This document shows, in pieces, positions 41,706-51,496 of a stretch of DNA of 64,000 nucleotides. The stretch is from Parasphingopyxis sp. (GTDB lineage Bacteria; Pseudomonadota; Alphaproteobacteria; Sphingomonadales; Sphingomonadaceae), in contig NZ_JANQNS010000014.1 in the NCBI RefSeq assembly GCF_028279465.1, forward strand, positions 1-64,000, in the 5' to 3' direction. Positions within the stretch are counted from its first letter, which is position 1. Each line of letters starts with the position of its first letter. The translations under genes were made by a program, and so were the position numbers. The notes under the pieces are model-generated. The model searched no databases, was not told the origin of the DNA, and saw only the letters and a program-made list of their open reading frames with translations.

Positions 41706-42626
41706 GTGGCCTCACAAGGATCGAAGCGCCCCGGTTTTTCCCGCCGCGCGCGCTTCGGCCTGTTCGCCGGTTATGTGGTTGCCATCACGGGCGCGCTTGT
41801 CGGCGCAGGGCTTATCATTGTCGCGATATTCGATCCGCAAGGCTTCGCCTCGATCCGCGGAGCGGTGAGCAGCGCGACGGCGCCCGTTTCCGCCTCCGGA
41901 CGCGGCGCAGTGCAGAGCGGCGGGAGAATCGACGATTATATTGCGAATTGGTGGAACGCCGGGCGGCAAAATGCGGAACTGCGGGCCGAACTCGATATCG
42001 CCCGGCGGCAGCTTATCGAGGCGCGCGCGACGGATTTGGAAAACCGCCGCCTGCGTCAACTCGTCAACCTGATCGAGGGCGAGAGCGAAATCATCGTCAC
42101 GGCCCGGCTCGTCAATTCCAGCCTGACCAGCGCCCGGCGCACGGCGACCCTGTTCGCCGGCCGCAATCAGGGAGTCCGCTCGGGCCAGCCGGTGAGCGCC
42201 GCCGATGGCCTGGTCGGGCGCATCATCGATAGCGGCCCCTCCGCGTCGCGCGTGTTGCTGCTGACCGATCGCTCCAATATCGTCCCTGTCCGGCTGACGC
42301 GAGACGGAACGCCTGCCTTCACAACGGGCCGCGGCGACGGACAGATTGAAGTGCGCGCCCTCGAAGCGGGCCGAAGCCCGTTCGAAGAAGGCGATGTCCT
42401 CATCACCAGCGGCACCGGCGGCATCTACCCGCCCAATGTACCGGTCGCCGTGATCGTCGAGGTGTTCGGTGACTCCGCCATGGCCACGCCGCTCGCCAAC
42501 CCGGCATCGCTCGATTTCGCGATTGTGCAGCCCGCCTATGAGCCGGTTGTCGAAGAGGATGACGCGGCAGAAAGCGACGAAGAGGCGGAGACGGCGGCTG
42601 CGCCCGGATTTTCGGAAATGCCATGA
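41706..42626 (+). CDS. mreC: Rod shape-determining protein MreC
   Basis: 306 residues from a GTG start. One membrane helix (VVAITGALVGAGLIIVAIF, about residues 22-43), a coiled coil (NAELRAELDIARRQLIEARA, about 95-130), then the periplasmic beta-barrel region (ATLFAGRNQGVRSGQPV, DGLVGRIIDSGPSASRVLLL, GDVLITSGTGGIYPPNVPV). An acidic tail ends the protein. It scaffolds the elongasome between MreB/MreD and PBP2. ATGA overlap with mreD. Confidence 0.94.
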   Translation: MASQGSKRPGFSRRARFGLFAGYVVAITGALVGAGLIIVAIFDPQGFASIRGAVSSATAPVSASGRGAVQSGGRIDDYIANWWNAGRQNAELRAELDIARRQLIEARATDLENRRLRQLVNLIEGESEIIVTARLVNSSLTSARRTATLFAGRNQGVRSGQPVSAADGLVGRIIDSGPSASRVLLLTDRSNIVPVRLTRDGTPAFTTGRGDGQIEVRALEAGRSPFEEGDVLITSGTGGIYPPNVPVAVIVEVFGDSAMATPLANPASLDFAIVQPAYEPVVEEDDAAESDEEAETAAAPGFSEMP

Positions 42627-43138
42627 GCCGGTTACGCGCGGCAGACGAGAATATCGCGGTAATCCGGGCGCAGCTGAGCCTGATACCGGCGGCCAGCGTC
42701 ATCGCCGGCTCGCTGATTTGCCTGATGCCGATCGTCGCCCAGGCGCCGCTTTTGCCGCCTTTCGCTTTGATGATCTTTCTCGCCTGGCGCTTTCTGCGGC
42801 CCGAAATCTGGCCGATCTGGGCGGGCTTGCCCTTCGGTCTTTTCGACGATCTTCTCTCCGGCAATCCGATCGGAAGCGGCATGCTGCTCTGGACGGCGAT
42901 CCTACTCGCGCTCGACTTCGCTGAGAACCGGGCGATGTGGCGCGACTATTGGATCGACTGGCTGGTCGCGACAGGCGCGCTGACTTCCTATATCATCGGC
43001 ACCATGGTGTTGAACGCGTTGACAGGCGGTGGCTGGATATTCTGGCCGCTGCTGCCACAAATTGCTGCGACGATATTGCTCTTTCCGCTTGCCTTGCGCC
43101 TGTGCGCGCGGCTCGACCGGCGGAGGCTGATGCTATGA
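42623..43138 (+). CDS. mreD: Rod shape-determining protein MreD
   Basis: 171 residues with about five membrane helices (e.g. LIPAASVIAGSLICLMPIVA, FALMIFLAWRFLRPE, LVATGADLTSYII-like segment, IAATILLFPLALRL) and the family motif GLPFGLFDDLLSGNPIG. Starts in the mreC stop and ends in the pbp2 start (ATGA at both ends). Confidence 0.9.
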   Translation: MSRLRAADENIAVIRAQLSLIPAASVIAGSLICLMPIVAQAPLLPPFALMIFLAWRFLRPEIWPIWAGLPFGLFDDLLSGNPIGSGMLLWTAILLALDFAENRAMWRDYWIDWLVATGALTSYIIGTMVLNALTGGGWIFWPLLPQIAATILLFPLALRLCARLDRRRLML

Positions 43139-45108
43139 AACGCCGCCGCCCGTCGCTGTCGATCAACGACAATATGCGCAAGACCATGTATTCGCGGCGC
43201 GCGATCATATTGGGCGGCGCACAGCTCGGTGTCGCCGGGCTGCTCGGTGCGCGGATGGCCTGGATATCGATCGCCGAGAATGAGCAATGGCAATTGCTGT
43301 CCGAAAGCAATCGCGTTCAGCTCAGCCTGATCCCGCCGCGCCGGGGCTGGATCGTCGACCGGGACGGCCAGCCCATCGCGATGAACCGGTCCGATTTCCG
43401 CGTCGACCTGATCCCGGACCGGCTGCATGACCGCGAACCCGTGCTCGCTGCGCTGACCGAGCTGCTCGATCTGCCAAGCGATGAGATCGCCCGCATCAAT
43501 GAAGAGCTCGATACGGTTCCGGGCGCGCAACCCGTCCAAGTCGCGGCCGGGCTGGAATGGGAGCAGTTCGCCGCCGTTAACGTCCGGCTGCCCGAACTGC
43601 CGGGCGTCGCGCCGGTGCAGGGCTTTGCGCGTTACTATCCGGCAGGCGCGGCTGTCGGTCATCTGGTCGGCTATGTCGGCGCACCGACCCGCGAACAATA
43701 TCTGGAGGAAGACGAGGACCCCCTGCTCCTCTTCCCGGGCTTCAAGGTGGGTAAGGACGGCCTGGAAAAGACATTCGAGGACAGTTTGCGCGGCGAACCG
43801 GGCGCGCGCCGCGCCGAGGTTACCGCGCGCGGTCAGCTTGTCCGCGAACTCGATACCCGACCCGATCGTCCCGGCGAAACGCTCCAGCTGACGGTGGATG
43901 CGGGCCTGCAGGAATATATCGGGCGCAGGCTCGGCAATGAATCGGGTGCGGCCATCGTCATGAACTGCCAGACTGGCGATGTGCTGGCGATGGCGAGCAT
44001 GCCTTGCTTCGATCCCAATAGTTTTTCCGATGGGATCAGTCATCCAGAATATAACATGCTGTCCGAGGACGAGCGCGTGCCGCTGCGCAACAAATCGTTG
44101 CTCGGCATGTATCCGCCCGGATCGACCTTCAAGCCTGCGGCAGCCCTTGCGTTGTTGGAAGCCGGGGTAGATCCGGAGGAAAGCATCTACTGCGATGGCG
44201 GCTATACACTTGGCAATCGCCGCTTTCGCTGCCTTGGCGTGCATGGGTGGGTGAACATGCACCAAGCCATAGCGCGCAGTTGCAATACCTATTTCTATGC
44301 GATGAGTCGGCGTGTTGGCATCCAAAGGATCGCAGAGGCCGCCCGCAGATTGGGTCTCGGCGCAGAATATCCGATTCCCGTCGCCAACCAGAATTATGGC
44401 ACGGTGCCCGATGATGAATGGATCGTAGGTCGGCACAATCGCGAATGGACCGAGGCCGACACGCTCAACACGTCTATCGGTCAGGGCTATCTGTTGACGA
44501 CGCCGCTGCAGCTGACCGTCATGTCCGCGCGGATTGCATCGGGACGCGATGTAAATCCCCGCTTCCTGCAGAATGACCGCGGACTGGCCAACCGCCTCAC
44601 CGGTGTTTCGGCGGAAAATCTGCAGCTCGTCCGCGCCGCCATGGACGAGGTCGTAAATGGTGCGGGCACCGCGCCCCGTGCGCGCCTGCCGCTCGACGAT
44701 GTGCGGCTCGCCGGCAAGACGGGCACGGCGCAGGTCGTCAACCTCTCGGCCGGACGCGGCGGGCGCGGTGTACCCTGGCGGTTCCGCGATCACGGCCTGT
44801 TCGTGTCCTTCGCGCCGGCCGACGATCCGCTCTACGCCTGCGCCGTCGTTGTCGAACACGGCATGTCGGGCGGCCGGGCGGCCTCACCCGTCGCGCGCGA
44901 CGCGATCACCTATCTCTACGATCCAGACCGGGCGATGGAAGAGCTGGAGCGGCTGGAAGAGGGCTGGGGCGGCGATATCTTCACCCGGATGGCGCGGCAG
45001 GAAGCCGAATATCGCCGCGACCAGGGGCTGGCGCCGCGCGAGGGACTGCCGATCGTCCCCGCGCGCACCAACAGCGAAGACGAGGATGGCGGGTGGCAGA
45101 CTACCTGA
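43135..45108 (+). CDS. mrdA: Penicillin-binding protein 2 (elongasome transpeptidase)
   Basis: 657 residues from ATG 43135 (MKRRRPSLSIND); the frame open 66 codons upstream is a shadow of mreD. N-terminal membrane anchor (IILGGAQLGVAGLLGARMAW), pedestal domain (LIPPRRGWIVDRDGQPIA) and the transpeptidase with S-x-x-K in PPGSTFKPAAALALLE, S-x-N in RSCNTYFYAM and KTGTAQ. Cross-links lateral wall peptidoglycan together with RodA, encoded next. Confidence 0.95.
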   Translation: MKRRRPSLSINDNMRKTMYSRRAIILGGAQLGVAGLLGARMAWISIAENEQWQLLSESNRVQLSLIPPRRGWIVDRDGQPIAMNRSDFRVDLIPDRLHDREPVLAALTELLDLPSDEIARINEELDTVPGAQPVQVAAGLEWEQFAAVNVRLPELPGVAPVQGFARYYPAGAAVGHLVGYVGAPTREQYLEEDEDPLLLFPGFKVGKDGLEKTFEDSLRGEPGARRAEVTARGQLVRELDTRPDRPGETLQLTVDAGLQEYIGRRLGNESGAAIVMNCQTGDVLAMASMPCFDPNSFSDGISHPEYNMLSEDERVPLRNKSLLGMYPPGSTFKPAAALALLEAGVDPEESIYCDGGYTLGNRRFRCLGVHGWVNMHQAIARSCNTYFYAMSRRVGIQRIAEAARRLGLGAEYPIPVANQNYGTVPDDEWIVGRHNREWTEADTLNTSIGQGYLLTTPLQLTVMSARIASGRDVNPRFLQNDRGLANRLTGVSAENLQLVRAAMDEVVNGAGTAPRARLPLDDVRLAGKTGTAQVVNLSAGRGGRGVPWRFRDHGLFVSFAPADDPLYACAVVVEHGMSGGRAASPVARDAITYLYDPDRAMEELERLEEGWGGDIFTRMARQEAEYRRDQGLAPREGLPIVPARTNSEDEDGGWQTT

Positions 45109-46223
45109 TGGCGTCCAATCCCGACTCCCTCGTCCCTGAACCGCTGGCCCAGCTGCCCTGGCGGCTGATCTTGCTGGTGCTTGCCATATTCGGCCTAGGC
45201 CTTGCGGTCCTCTACTCCGCGGCCGGCGGCGATCTCCAGCCATGGGCCTCGAACCACGCTATTCGGTTTGCTCTGTTCTTCGCTTTTGCGATCATCTTGT
45301 CACGCTTCCGCGAGGAGCATTGGAAATTCTTCGCCTTCCCGCTCTACGGCGCAACATTGCTCGGGCTGCTGGGCGTCGAGATCATGGGCCAGGTCAGCGG
45401 CGGCAGCCAGCGCTGGCTCGACCTCGGCTTCATGCGCATCCAGCCGTCCGAAATCATGAAACCGGTGCTGATCCTGGCGCTCGCGAAATTCTACGACACG
45501 CTCCCTTCGGGCGAGCTTCGCCGTTTTATAGCAATATGGCCGGCGCTGCTTATCATCGGCATGCCCGCCGCGCTTGTCGTTATCCAGCCCGATCTCGGTA
45601 CGACGCTAGTGCTGGTCGCTGCTGGGGTGACCGTCATGTTTCTGGCAGGTCTTCCGATGCGGATTTTCGTCGGCGGCGCGCTCGCCATGGCGGCGGCGAT
45701 CCCCCTCGCCTTCCAGTTTCTACTGCAACCCTACCAACAGAATCGCGTGCTGACGTTCCTCAACCCCGAAAATGATCCACTCGGGACGGGCTATCATATC
45801 ACCCAATCCAAGATCGCAATCGGATCGGGAGGATTGTTTGGCAAAGGCTTTTTGAACGGCACGCAGAGCCACCTCGCCTATCTGCCCGAAGGCCATACGG
45901 ATTTCGTCTTCGCGACGATGGCCGAGGAATTCGGACTGCTTGGCGGGCTATTGCTCATACTCGGCTTCGCGCTGCTGATCCGCTGGGGGATCCGGGTCGG
46001 CCGCCGCTCGGAATCGACCTTCGCCAAACTGACCGCAGCGGGCCTCGCGACCACCATCTTCTTCTATTTCGCGATCAACCTGATGATGGTGATGGGTCTC
46101 GCGCCGGTGGTCGGCATTCCGCTGCCGCTCGTATCCTATGGCGGGTCGGCGATGCTGACTGTGCTGATCTGTATCGGCATATTGATGTCGATCGATCGCG
46201 AGAACCGGATGCGCCGCCGCTGA
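45093..46223 (+). CDS. rodA: Peptidoglycan glycosyltransferase RodA
   Basis: SEDS-family polymerase of the elongasome. 376 residues with about ten membrane helices. Family motifs: GSQRWLDLGFMRIQPSEIMK, VVIQPDLGTTLVL, KIAIGSGGLFGKGFLNGTQS, LPEGHTDFVFATMAEEFG and GIPLPLVSYGGSAMLT. The start is GTG 45093 with GAGGA six bases upstream, or ATG 45108, which shares its A with the pbp2 stop. Last gene of the rod cluster and last core gene before the tRNA and island. Confidence 0.95.
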   Translation: MADYLMASNPDSLVPEPLAQLPWRLILLVLAIFGLGLAVLYSAAGGDLQPWASNHAIRFALFFAFAIILSRFREEHWKFFAFPLYGATLLGLLGVEIMGQVSGGSQRWLDLGFMRIQPSEIMKPVLILALAKFYDTLPSGELRRFIAIWPALLIIGMPAALVVIQPDLGTTLVLVAAGVTVMFLAGLPMRIFVGGALAMAAAIPLAFQFLLQPYQQNRVLTFLNPENDPLGTGYHITQSKIAIGSGGLFGKGFLNGTQSHLAYLPEGHTDFVFATMAEEFGLLGGLLLILGFALLIRWGIRVGRRSESTFAKLTAAGLATTIFFYFAINLMMVMGLAPVVGIPLPLVSYGGSAMLTVLICIGILMSIDRENRMRRR

Positions 46224-46318
46224 TCGGGTACAGCTTCGCGCTTGCGGAAAGATAATCCCCATGCTAACCGCCCCGCCTTCCCGACAGGCAGAGGCCGTGC
46301 GGGACGCCGAAACGGTAT

Positions 46319-46394
<76 letters not shown>

Positions 46395-46509
46395 TTTTCT
46401 CCCATATTTTCAATTAATTATGGCACTCGTTTGACAGCCGGATAGGCTGGAAATACCCTTACACACTCCTTTCACACTCTTGCATACAAAGGGGTGGCAG
46501 TAAGTCTCA

Positions 46510-47643
46510 GTGACCAAACACACGATCCTCGGTGGGAAAGTTCATCTCTATCAGCGCGAGCGCAGCAGCCGTTGGCAATGCTCGACCTACCTCAACGGCA
46601 AAAATCATCGTGCCAGTACGAAAGAGGACAGCTTGGCTCGCGCCAAGGACTTTGCGGAAGATTGGTATTTAGAGTTACGCGGCAAGCAACATCGCGGGGA
46701 ACTGACCAACGAAAAGACCTTCCGCGACGCGGCCAAAAAGTTCGTCGCCGAATCGGCCGCCATTCTGGCGGAAGAACGAAGCCATAAATGGCTTAGGGAT
46801 CACGAAAGTCGAATACGGCTACACCTCAATCCGTATTTCGGGAAAGAACCGTTATCAGAGGTGACGTCCGGCAAGGTACAGGACTATCGAGCGCACCGCT
46901 TGCAGTCTGATCGCCCACCGTCGCGGAGCACCTTACACTCGGAAATCGTCACGTTGCGGCAAGTTATGAAAACCGCGCAGCGGCACGGTTGGATTAAACA
47001 CCTGCCTGATTTTTCCGCCCCTTATAAAACCAATGGAAAAATCACCCATCGCGGTTGGTTTTCACATGACGAGTACAAGCAGCTCTACGAAGCCACGCGC
47101 AAATATGCGCGGGAGCAGCGAGGCAAGCAACATCAATGGAATGCCGAGCAACTGCACGACAAAGTGCTGTTCTTAGCTAACACCGGTATTCGCCCTGATG
47201 AGGCCAACGGCCTGCAATACCGTGATGTCGAGATCGTCGTAGATGACGCCACCGGCGAGACGATCCTCGAAATAGAAGTGCGCGGCAAGCGCGGCGTGGG
47301 ATATTGTAAAAGCACCACCGGCGCTGTTCGTCCCTTTGAACGGATGGTTGAACGCAACCAACCGGAACCGACCGACCGTCTCTTTCCGGTAGATCACAAG
47401 AAGAAGTTCAACCAAATTCTCGATGAGTTAGGATTGAAGATTGACCGGCTCGGCAACCGCCGCACGCTCTACTCGCTACGCCACAGCTACATATCTTTCC
47501 GGTTGCTCGAAGGCGCAGACATCTATCAGATTGCCAAGAACTGCCGCACGAGTGTCGAGATGATCGAGAAGCACTATGCAGTGCACCTCAAGAATAGTCT
47601 GGATGCAGCGGCGATAAACGTGCGCCGAAGCCGAAATGAATAA
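46510..47643 (+). CDS. Tyrosine recombinase / integrase of the island
   Basis: 377 residues from GTG 46510. An N-terminal SAM-like/Arm region (ERSSRWQCSTYLNGKNHRAS) is followed by a core-binding domain (about 70-170). The catalytic domain has the first Arg in ANTGIRPDEANGL, the lysine around VRGKRGVGYCK, the second box LYSLRHSYISFRL with Tyr in place of the usual His, and the nucleophile Tyr in MIEKHYAVH. It stands directly beside tRNA-Lys and presumably inserts and excises the island there. Confidence 0.9.
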   Translation: MTKHTILGGKVHLYQRERSSRWQCSTYLNGKNHRASTKEDSLARAKDFAEDWYLELRGKQHRGELTNEKTFRDAAKKFVAESAAILAEERSHKWLRDHESRIRLHLNPYFGKEPLSEVTSGKVQDYRAHRLQSDRPPSRSTLHSEIVTLRQVMKTAQRHGWIKHLPDFSAPYKTNGKITHRGWFSHDEYKQLYEATRKYAREQRGKQHQWNAEQLHDKVLFLANTGIRPDEANGLQYRDVEIVVDDATGETILEIEVRGKRGVGYCKSTTGAVRPFERMVERNQPEPTDRLFPVDHKKKFNQILDELGLKIDRLGNRRTLYSLRHSYISFRLLEGADIYQIAKNCRTSVEMIEKHYAVHLKNSLDAAAINVRRSRNE

Positions 47644-47735
47644 GCCTAAATTGCCCTGATTGATCTATTGAACTCAGTTCGGTTCTATTGGCGCTGTCTG
47701 CTGGATTTTGCGAGAAATTCGGTTAGTTATTACCA

Positions 47736-48680
47736 ATGGATTGGGGGCAGTGGGACAATAAGCGTGTTGCCAAGATGCTGGCCGGCGTAGCGGTCTTGCT
47801 GCTGATCATGTATTGGTATCGGCTAGCAAACGTGGGCGAATTCCACCTTTCTATCGGAGAATGGGAAGAAATCGAAACAGCCGGTTGGATGGAAAGCCAT
47901 CAGACGATCATTGCGCCAAACCAGCCAGTTACTGTAACCTTCGGACTTCAACGCCGGTACAATTTTGGCACCGTATTGTCCTACGAAGCAGAACACGGAC
48001 CAGATTCCCTTTCAGTGCGGTCCGAGTTCTCCCCAACCGTGACACGCGACGGCGAGGGAAATTGGCAACCAATCAATTTCGAAGAGATCGTTCAAATCCA
48101 GGGGCGATCTACGCCCGGTTTTGTCAGGCTGACGTTCACGAGCGACCGCTTGCAGATGATCCGAACTGGCTTCGGTACGTATCGATACGGCATCAGCATA
48201 CCCCCCTCGCACGGGTATCAAGAAAACCTGTGTTACGGCAGTCAATGCCAACCGCCGATCCAACGTCTATCGTCATTGGATTCTAGCGCAGATATAGTCG
48301 CCGGAGCTCGCTGGGGATTATTCTGGGCATTCTTGATCGGCGCACTCGCAGTCGTCGTCTACATCGGTCCGATAAAGGTATTGGTGACCGTGTTTCCGTC
48401 CGAAACAGTCCGAAGAGTCAGAGCTGGCCTTAACACTGGCAATGCTTTCTTCAGTCCAGCCAGCAATCCCATTAGGCGCGAACAAGACCTCGAAGAGCTG
48501 CAGCGTTTGCTAAACGAAGCTAAGGCCGAGAAGGATCGTTTGGCCGACATCGAGCAACGCCAGAAGGCCGAGCAATCGAAAGACGATGTCCTGATGGAAG
48601 AATATGAAGCTGCTGTCGCGAGGGTAACGGAACTCTCCGAAGAGGTTGAACGATCAATGCAAGAAAAGAGCGATCGATGA
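47736..48680 (+). CDS. Membrane protein with C-terminal coiled coil, unknown function
   Basis: 314 residues: an N-terminal helix (MLAGVAVLLLIMYWYRLA, about 14-31) and an extracytoplasmic domain of about 170 residues with a Cys pair (NLCYGSQCQ). A second helix (LFWAFLIGALAVVVYIGPI, about 195-214) leads to a cytoplasmic coiled coil (EELQRLLNEAKAEKDRLADI onwards). Not recognised. It overlaps the next gene by ATGA; the pair lies directly behind the integrase. Confidence 0.7.
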   Translation: MDWGQWDNKRVAKMLAGVAVLLLIMYWYRLANVGEFHLSIGEWEEIETAGWMESHQTIIAPNQPVTVTFGLQRRYNFGTVLSYEAEHGPDSLSVRSEFSPTVTRDGEGNWQPINFEEIVQIQGRSTPGFVRLTFTSDRLQMIRTGFGTYRYGISIPPSHGYQENLCYGSQCQPPIQRLSSLDSSADIVAGARWGLFWAFLIGALAVVVYIGPIKVLVTVFPSETVRRVRAGLNTGNAFFSPASNPIRREQDLEELQRLLNEAKAEKDRLADIEQRQKAEQSKDDVLMEEYEAAVARVTELSEEVERSMQEKSDR

Positions 48681-49225
48681 ACGAAGCGTTGCTGCACCGG
48701 ATTCAATTGCGCGCAGCGCAGATTTGCGGTGTTCTATTCCTTGTTACCGTGGCGCCTCTGCTTGCGGATTGGCTTCAGTCTGACGTCCAGTCGTTTCCCT
48801 TCCTTGTTAAGCTGCTTCTATTCCCAGTGATGATCGCCATACTCATCCTCTCATTCATATGCGTCTGGTATCTGAAACTCGTCTTCGCGTTCCTTCCATT
48901 CCTCGATACCGGAGACTATCTCTCAACGGTTCCTGTTCACGTCGCCGAACCGCACGCCGTATTCTGGTTCTTGATGCTCCTGTTAACTGGCGTTCCGGTC
49001 TTCATCCGGTTTCTCCTTCGCGTGAAAGCGGCATTGACCGCTAGATTCCAACAAGAACCGGATGAGTTTGGCTTTGACGATGAGTTTGGCCCGGACATGC
49101 CACGATCACCGTCGGCTCGACGCAAAGAGGTCCGGCGGGCGTCAATGGCCGCCGAGCTAGAAGAAACGCTCGCCGACATCAAATCCATGGAAGAGCGGAT
49201 CAAAGCCCGAGAAGAAGGCGACTAG
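48677..49225 (+). CDS. Small multi-helix membrane protein, unknown function
   Basis: 182 residues with three or more membrane helices (AQICGVLFLVTVAPLLADW, LLLFPVMIAILILSFICVWY, VFWFLMLLLTGVPVFIRFLL). The charged cytoplasmic tail contains a short coiled coil (AELEETLADIKSMEERIKAR). Coupled to the preceding coiled-coil membrane protein, with which it probably forms a complex. Its end overlaps the end of the convergent SRAP gene. Confidence 0.7.
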   Translation: MNEALLHRIQLRAAQICGVLFLVTVAPLLADWLQSDVQSFPFLVKLLLFPVMIAILILSFICVWYLKLVFAFLPFLDTGDYLSTVPVHVAEPHAVFWFLMLLLTGVPVFIRFLLRVKAALTARFQQEPDEFGFDDEFGPDMPRSPSARRKEVRRASMAAELEETLADIKSMEERIKAREEGD

Positions 49226-49812
49226 TCCACAATCGCCATGAGTTGTGATGGGAACGGTTGTTGGAAACTTGCTGCATCCTCGCCGCTCAGCCAACGGTCA
49301 TAGTCATCAGGTTCGAGAACTACCGGCATCGCTTTGGGATGAATTGGCTTCACCAGCGGATTCGGCTCGCAGGTCAAAAACGCGAACACGTTTCCTACGA
49401 CTTTGTCGGGACGCCAGATCCCAGCAAAAGCCGATATTTCTGCTTCGGTAACAGTGAACCACACCTCCTCGCGCCCGGCTTTCGGTTTCGGCTCGGCAAA
49501 TTCTGTGAAAGGAACCAAACACCGATTTTCTGGGCTATTGATGATCCCCCGAAACAATGGGCTCTTGAGATTGCGCACATTAGTGGTGTTCATCTTCTTA
49601 GTGGTGCCGGGTCGCTTGCCCTTAGTCACCCACGGAAAACCCCAGTGCATCGTTTCCGCGACATTGCCCTCATCGGTTGCGCGAACCACCACCGCCTGTC
49701 TTTTGGGATAAACCTCTTCCGGTGGGTCATCATATCTGAAGTGACTTACGTACTCGCGCCAGCTTTCGACGGTTGCAAGAGCTTCCGGCAGGTTGCGAAA
49801 GTGATTGCACAT
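49222..49812 (-). CDS. SRAP-family (HMCES/YedK) abasic-site protein
   Basis: 196 residues, a compact member of the SOS-response-associated peptidase family, which forms a covalent link to abasic sites in single-stranded DNA through Cys2. The protein begins MCNHF, so Cys2 becomes the N-terminus. Further family motifs are NTTNVRNLKSPLFRG, CLVPFTEFAEP (with the catalytic Glu) and IHPKAMPVVLEPDDYDRWL (with the active-site His). Its ATG overlaps the stop of the VirD4-like gene (TGATG), so it is expressed with DNA-transfer functions. Confidence 0.88.
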   Translation of the reverse strand: MCNHFRNLPEALATVESWREYVSHFRYDDPPEEVYPKRQAVVVRATDEGNVAETMHWGFPWVTKGKRPGTTKKMNTTNVRNLKSPLFRGIINSPENRCLVPFTEFAEPKPKAGREEVWFTVTEAEISAFAGIWRPDKVVGNVFAFLTCEPNPLVKPIHPKAMPVVLEPDDYDRWLSGEDAASFQQPFPSQLMAIVD

Positions 49813-51494
49813 CAGGAGCTATCAACATCCTCCCAACACGCGTCCGGGTCTAACGTATCGACGACGTCGCCGGTTAAGTGTGCCCGACGTTTCGATACGT
49901 CCCGCTGTACGTCCGCCGGCCGTTTGGCGCTTGGTTCACGACGGCGCACGGTGTCATAAAAGTATTGGTTTTGCTCAGCCGTTGGACGAGCCGGATGTAC
50001 GTCAGCCGTGGCAAACTGGAGCGCAAGACGATCATCGGCTCGATAGGCAAATGCCTGTCGCTTTTGCAACAAACGAATGGCAACCGCTGCCTCATGTTTC
50101 AGCTCTTCGAGCGAATAGACACCCCCCGGCAAGTCTTCGAGGATCGGCACCAGCGCTTCATGCCACGACCGCGATTGAATCCGTGACGTGCCTGAATTGC
50201 TTGAATTGCTATCGCCGCTCGATTCCGTTTCGAACATCACCGGAATCGCATTTTCAATATCAAGGGCACTGGTGCCCGTCGCCACGCCGGACATCGAACC
50301 ACTGGTTTCAGCTTCGAATTTACCGAACGCCTCACCCTCCGCTTCCAGCCATTCGCGACTGTAGCCAACGACGGTTGGCTTAATGAGCACCTCTTTGGGG
50401 CGCTCCAAATCGAATGTCTTGCCAAACAGCAATTCACCAAGCTCTCCGGTCGTTTCGCGATCTTCTTGGAGGAAAACAATTTTCGATTGGGCTCCGTTCA
50501 TCACACCGTTGCGGATCGGGTGATTGGGACTATCACCGAGATGAGCCAATCGCTGGTGAGATAGAATATAATGCAAACCGTATTTGCGAGTTTGATCGAG
50601 GCCGTGAATCACGGTCTCATTCAGATACTCGCCGCATTCATCGATGTAGCAATAGAATGGCGCCTCCCCGGCGCGATCAACATCTCGCTGTTTTGCTGCC
50701 CGGAATAAGTCGGCCGTAATCAATGCCCCGACTGTCTGTGCCACCTGAGGCGGAACACGACCTTGATCGTTCAAATTCACCAAGATCACATCGCCACGAT
50801 CCATGCATAGTTTGAAATCGATCACGTCTTCAGTTTGACCCAACATTTCCGCCACGCCGGGACTGCCTGTCAGAGCTCGCATGCGATTGGTGACAGCGCT
50901 GAAGATCGTGACGAACTCATTGGTCTTCAAAAAATCGAGTTCGTTCCACTTATCGATCAGCCCAGCGTCACCAGTCGCTTCGACTAGCCGCTGCCGCGTC
51001 TCGCGATGTTGGAGCGAGGTTAACAGCGGCGCTTCCATTAAGCTGAGTTTGTGAAAGGCGAGCGTCGTGAACACCATCTCAAGCAGGTTTGCGAGCGTCT
51101 TGTGACCAGTGCTTTCTTCGTCTCCCCAAACCTTCTGACAGCCCTCAATCATCGCTCCCACTCGGGCGGGGATGTATGGATCATCCAACGACAACGGATT
51201 GAAACCGATGGACCAATGACCGTCGGCCGGGTTTATTAGGTGGATTCGGCGCGTCCGGTGCCATTCGCCCGCCGATAGCCAGTCACACATATGCCGGTAC
51301 ACTTCGCCGTGCGGATCAATCAAACATACCCCAGCGCCGTTCTCGATGTCCTGGCGCATCATATGCTCGATCAGGTAGCTCTTGCCCTGACCCGACAATC
51401 CAATCAGATGCAGGTGGGTGTCTCGGGCCTTTTTGGACAGCGACACCGGGCCGTCGGCCCCTTGACCGAGCGAAACGCTGAAACCATCTCCCAC
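49812..51494 (-). CDS. VirD4/TraD-like coupling ATPase (first)
   Basis: 560 residues from GTG 51494. Walker A HLIGLSGQGKSYLIEHM (about residue 33), LIDPHGEVYRHM, Walker B FYCYIDECGEYL (about residue 285) and HQRLAHLGD place it in the TraD/VirD4-like HerA-FtsK ATPases that pump or couple DNA to a transfer channel. No N-terminal membrane helices are present, unlike classical coupling proteins. The C-terminal 120 residues are hydrophilic. Middle gene of a coiled coil / ATPase / SRAP operon. Relaxase and T4SS genes are not visible nearby. Confidence 0.82.
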   Translation of the reverse strand: MGDGFSVSLGQGADGPVSLSKKARDTHLHLIGLSGQGKSYLIEHMMRQDIENGAGVCLIDPHGEVYRHMCDWLSAGEWHRTRRIHLINPADGHWSIGFNPLSLDDPYIPARVGAMIEGCQKVWGDEESTGHKTLANLLEMVFTTLAFHKLSLMEAPLLTSLQHRETRQRLVEATGDAGLIDKWNELDFLKTNEFVTIFSAVTNRMRALTGSPGVAEMLGQTEDVIDFKLCMDRGDVILVNLNDQGRVPPQVAQTVGALITADLFRAAKQRDVDRAGEAPFYCYIDECGEYLNETVIHGLDQTRKYGLHYILSHQRLAHLGDSPNHPIRNGVMNGAQSKIVFLQEDRETTGELGELLFGKTFDLERPKEVLIKPTVVGYSREWLEAEGEAFGKFEAETSGSMSGVATGTSALDIENAIPVMFETESSGDSNSSNSGTSRIQSRSWHEALVPILEDLPGGVYSLEELKHEAAVAIRLLQKRQAFAYRADDRLALQFATADVHPARPTAEQNQYFYDTVRRREPSAKRPADVQRDVSKRRAHLTGDVVDTLDPDACWEDVDSS

Positions 51495-51496
51495 CG

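Noticed and set aside
42988-44859. 623-codon minus-strand ORF
   Set aside because: Lies wholly antisense to the penicillin-binding protein 2 gene, whose catalytic motifs are intact; composition is that of a G+C-rich shadow frame.
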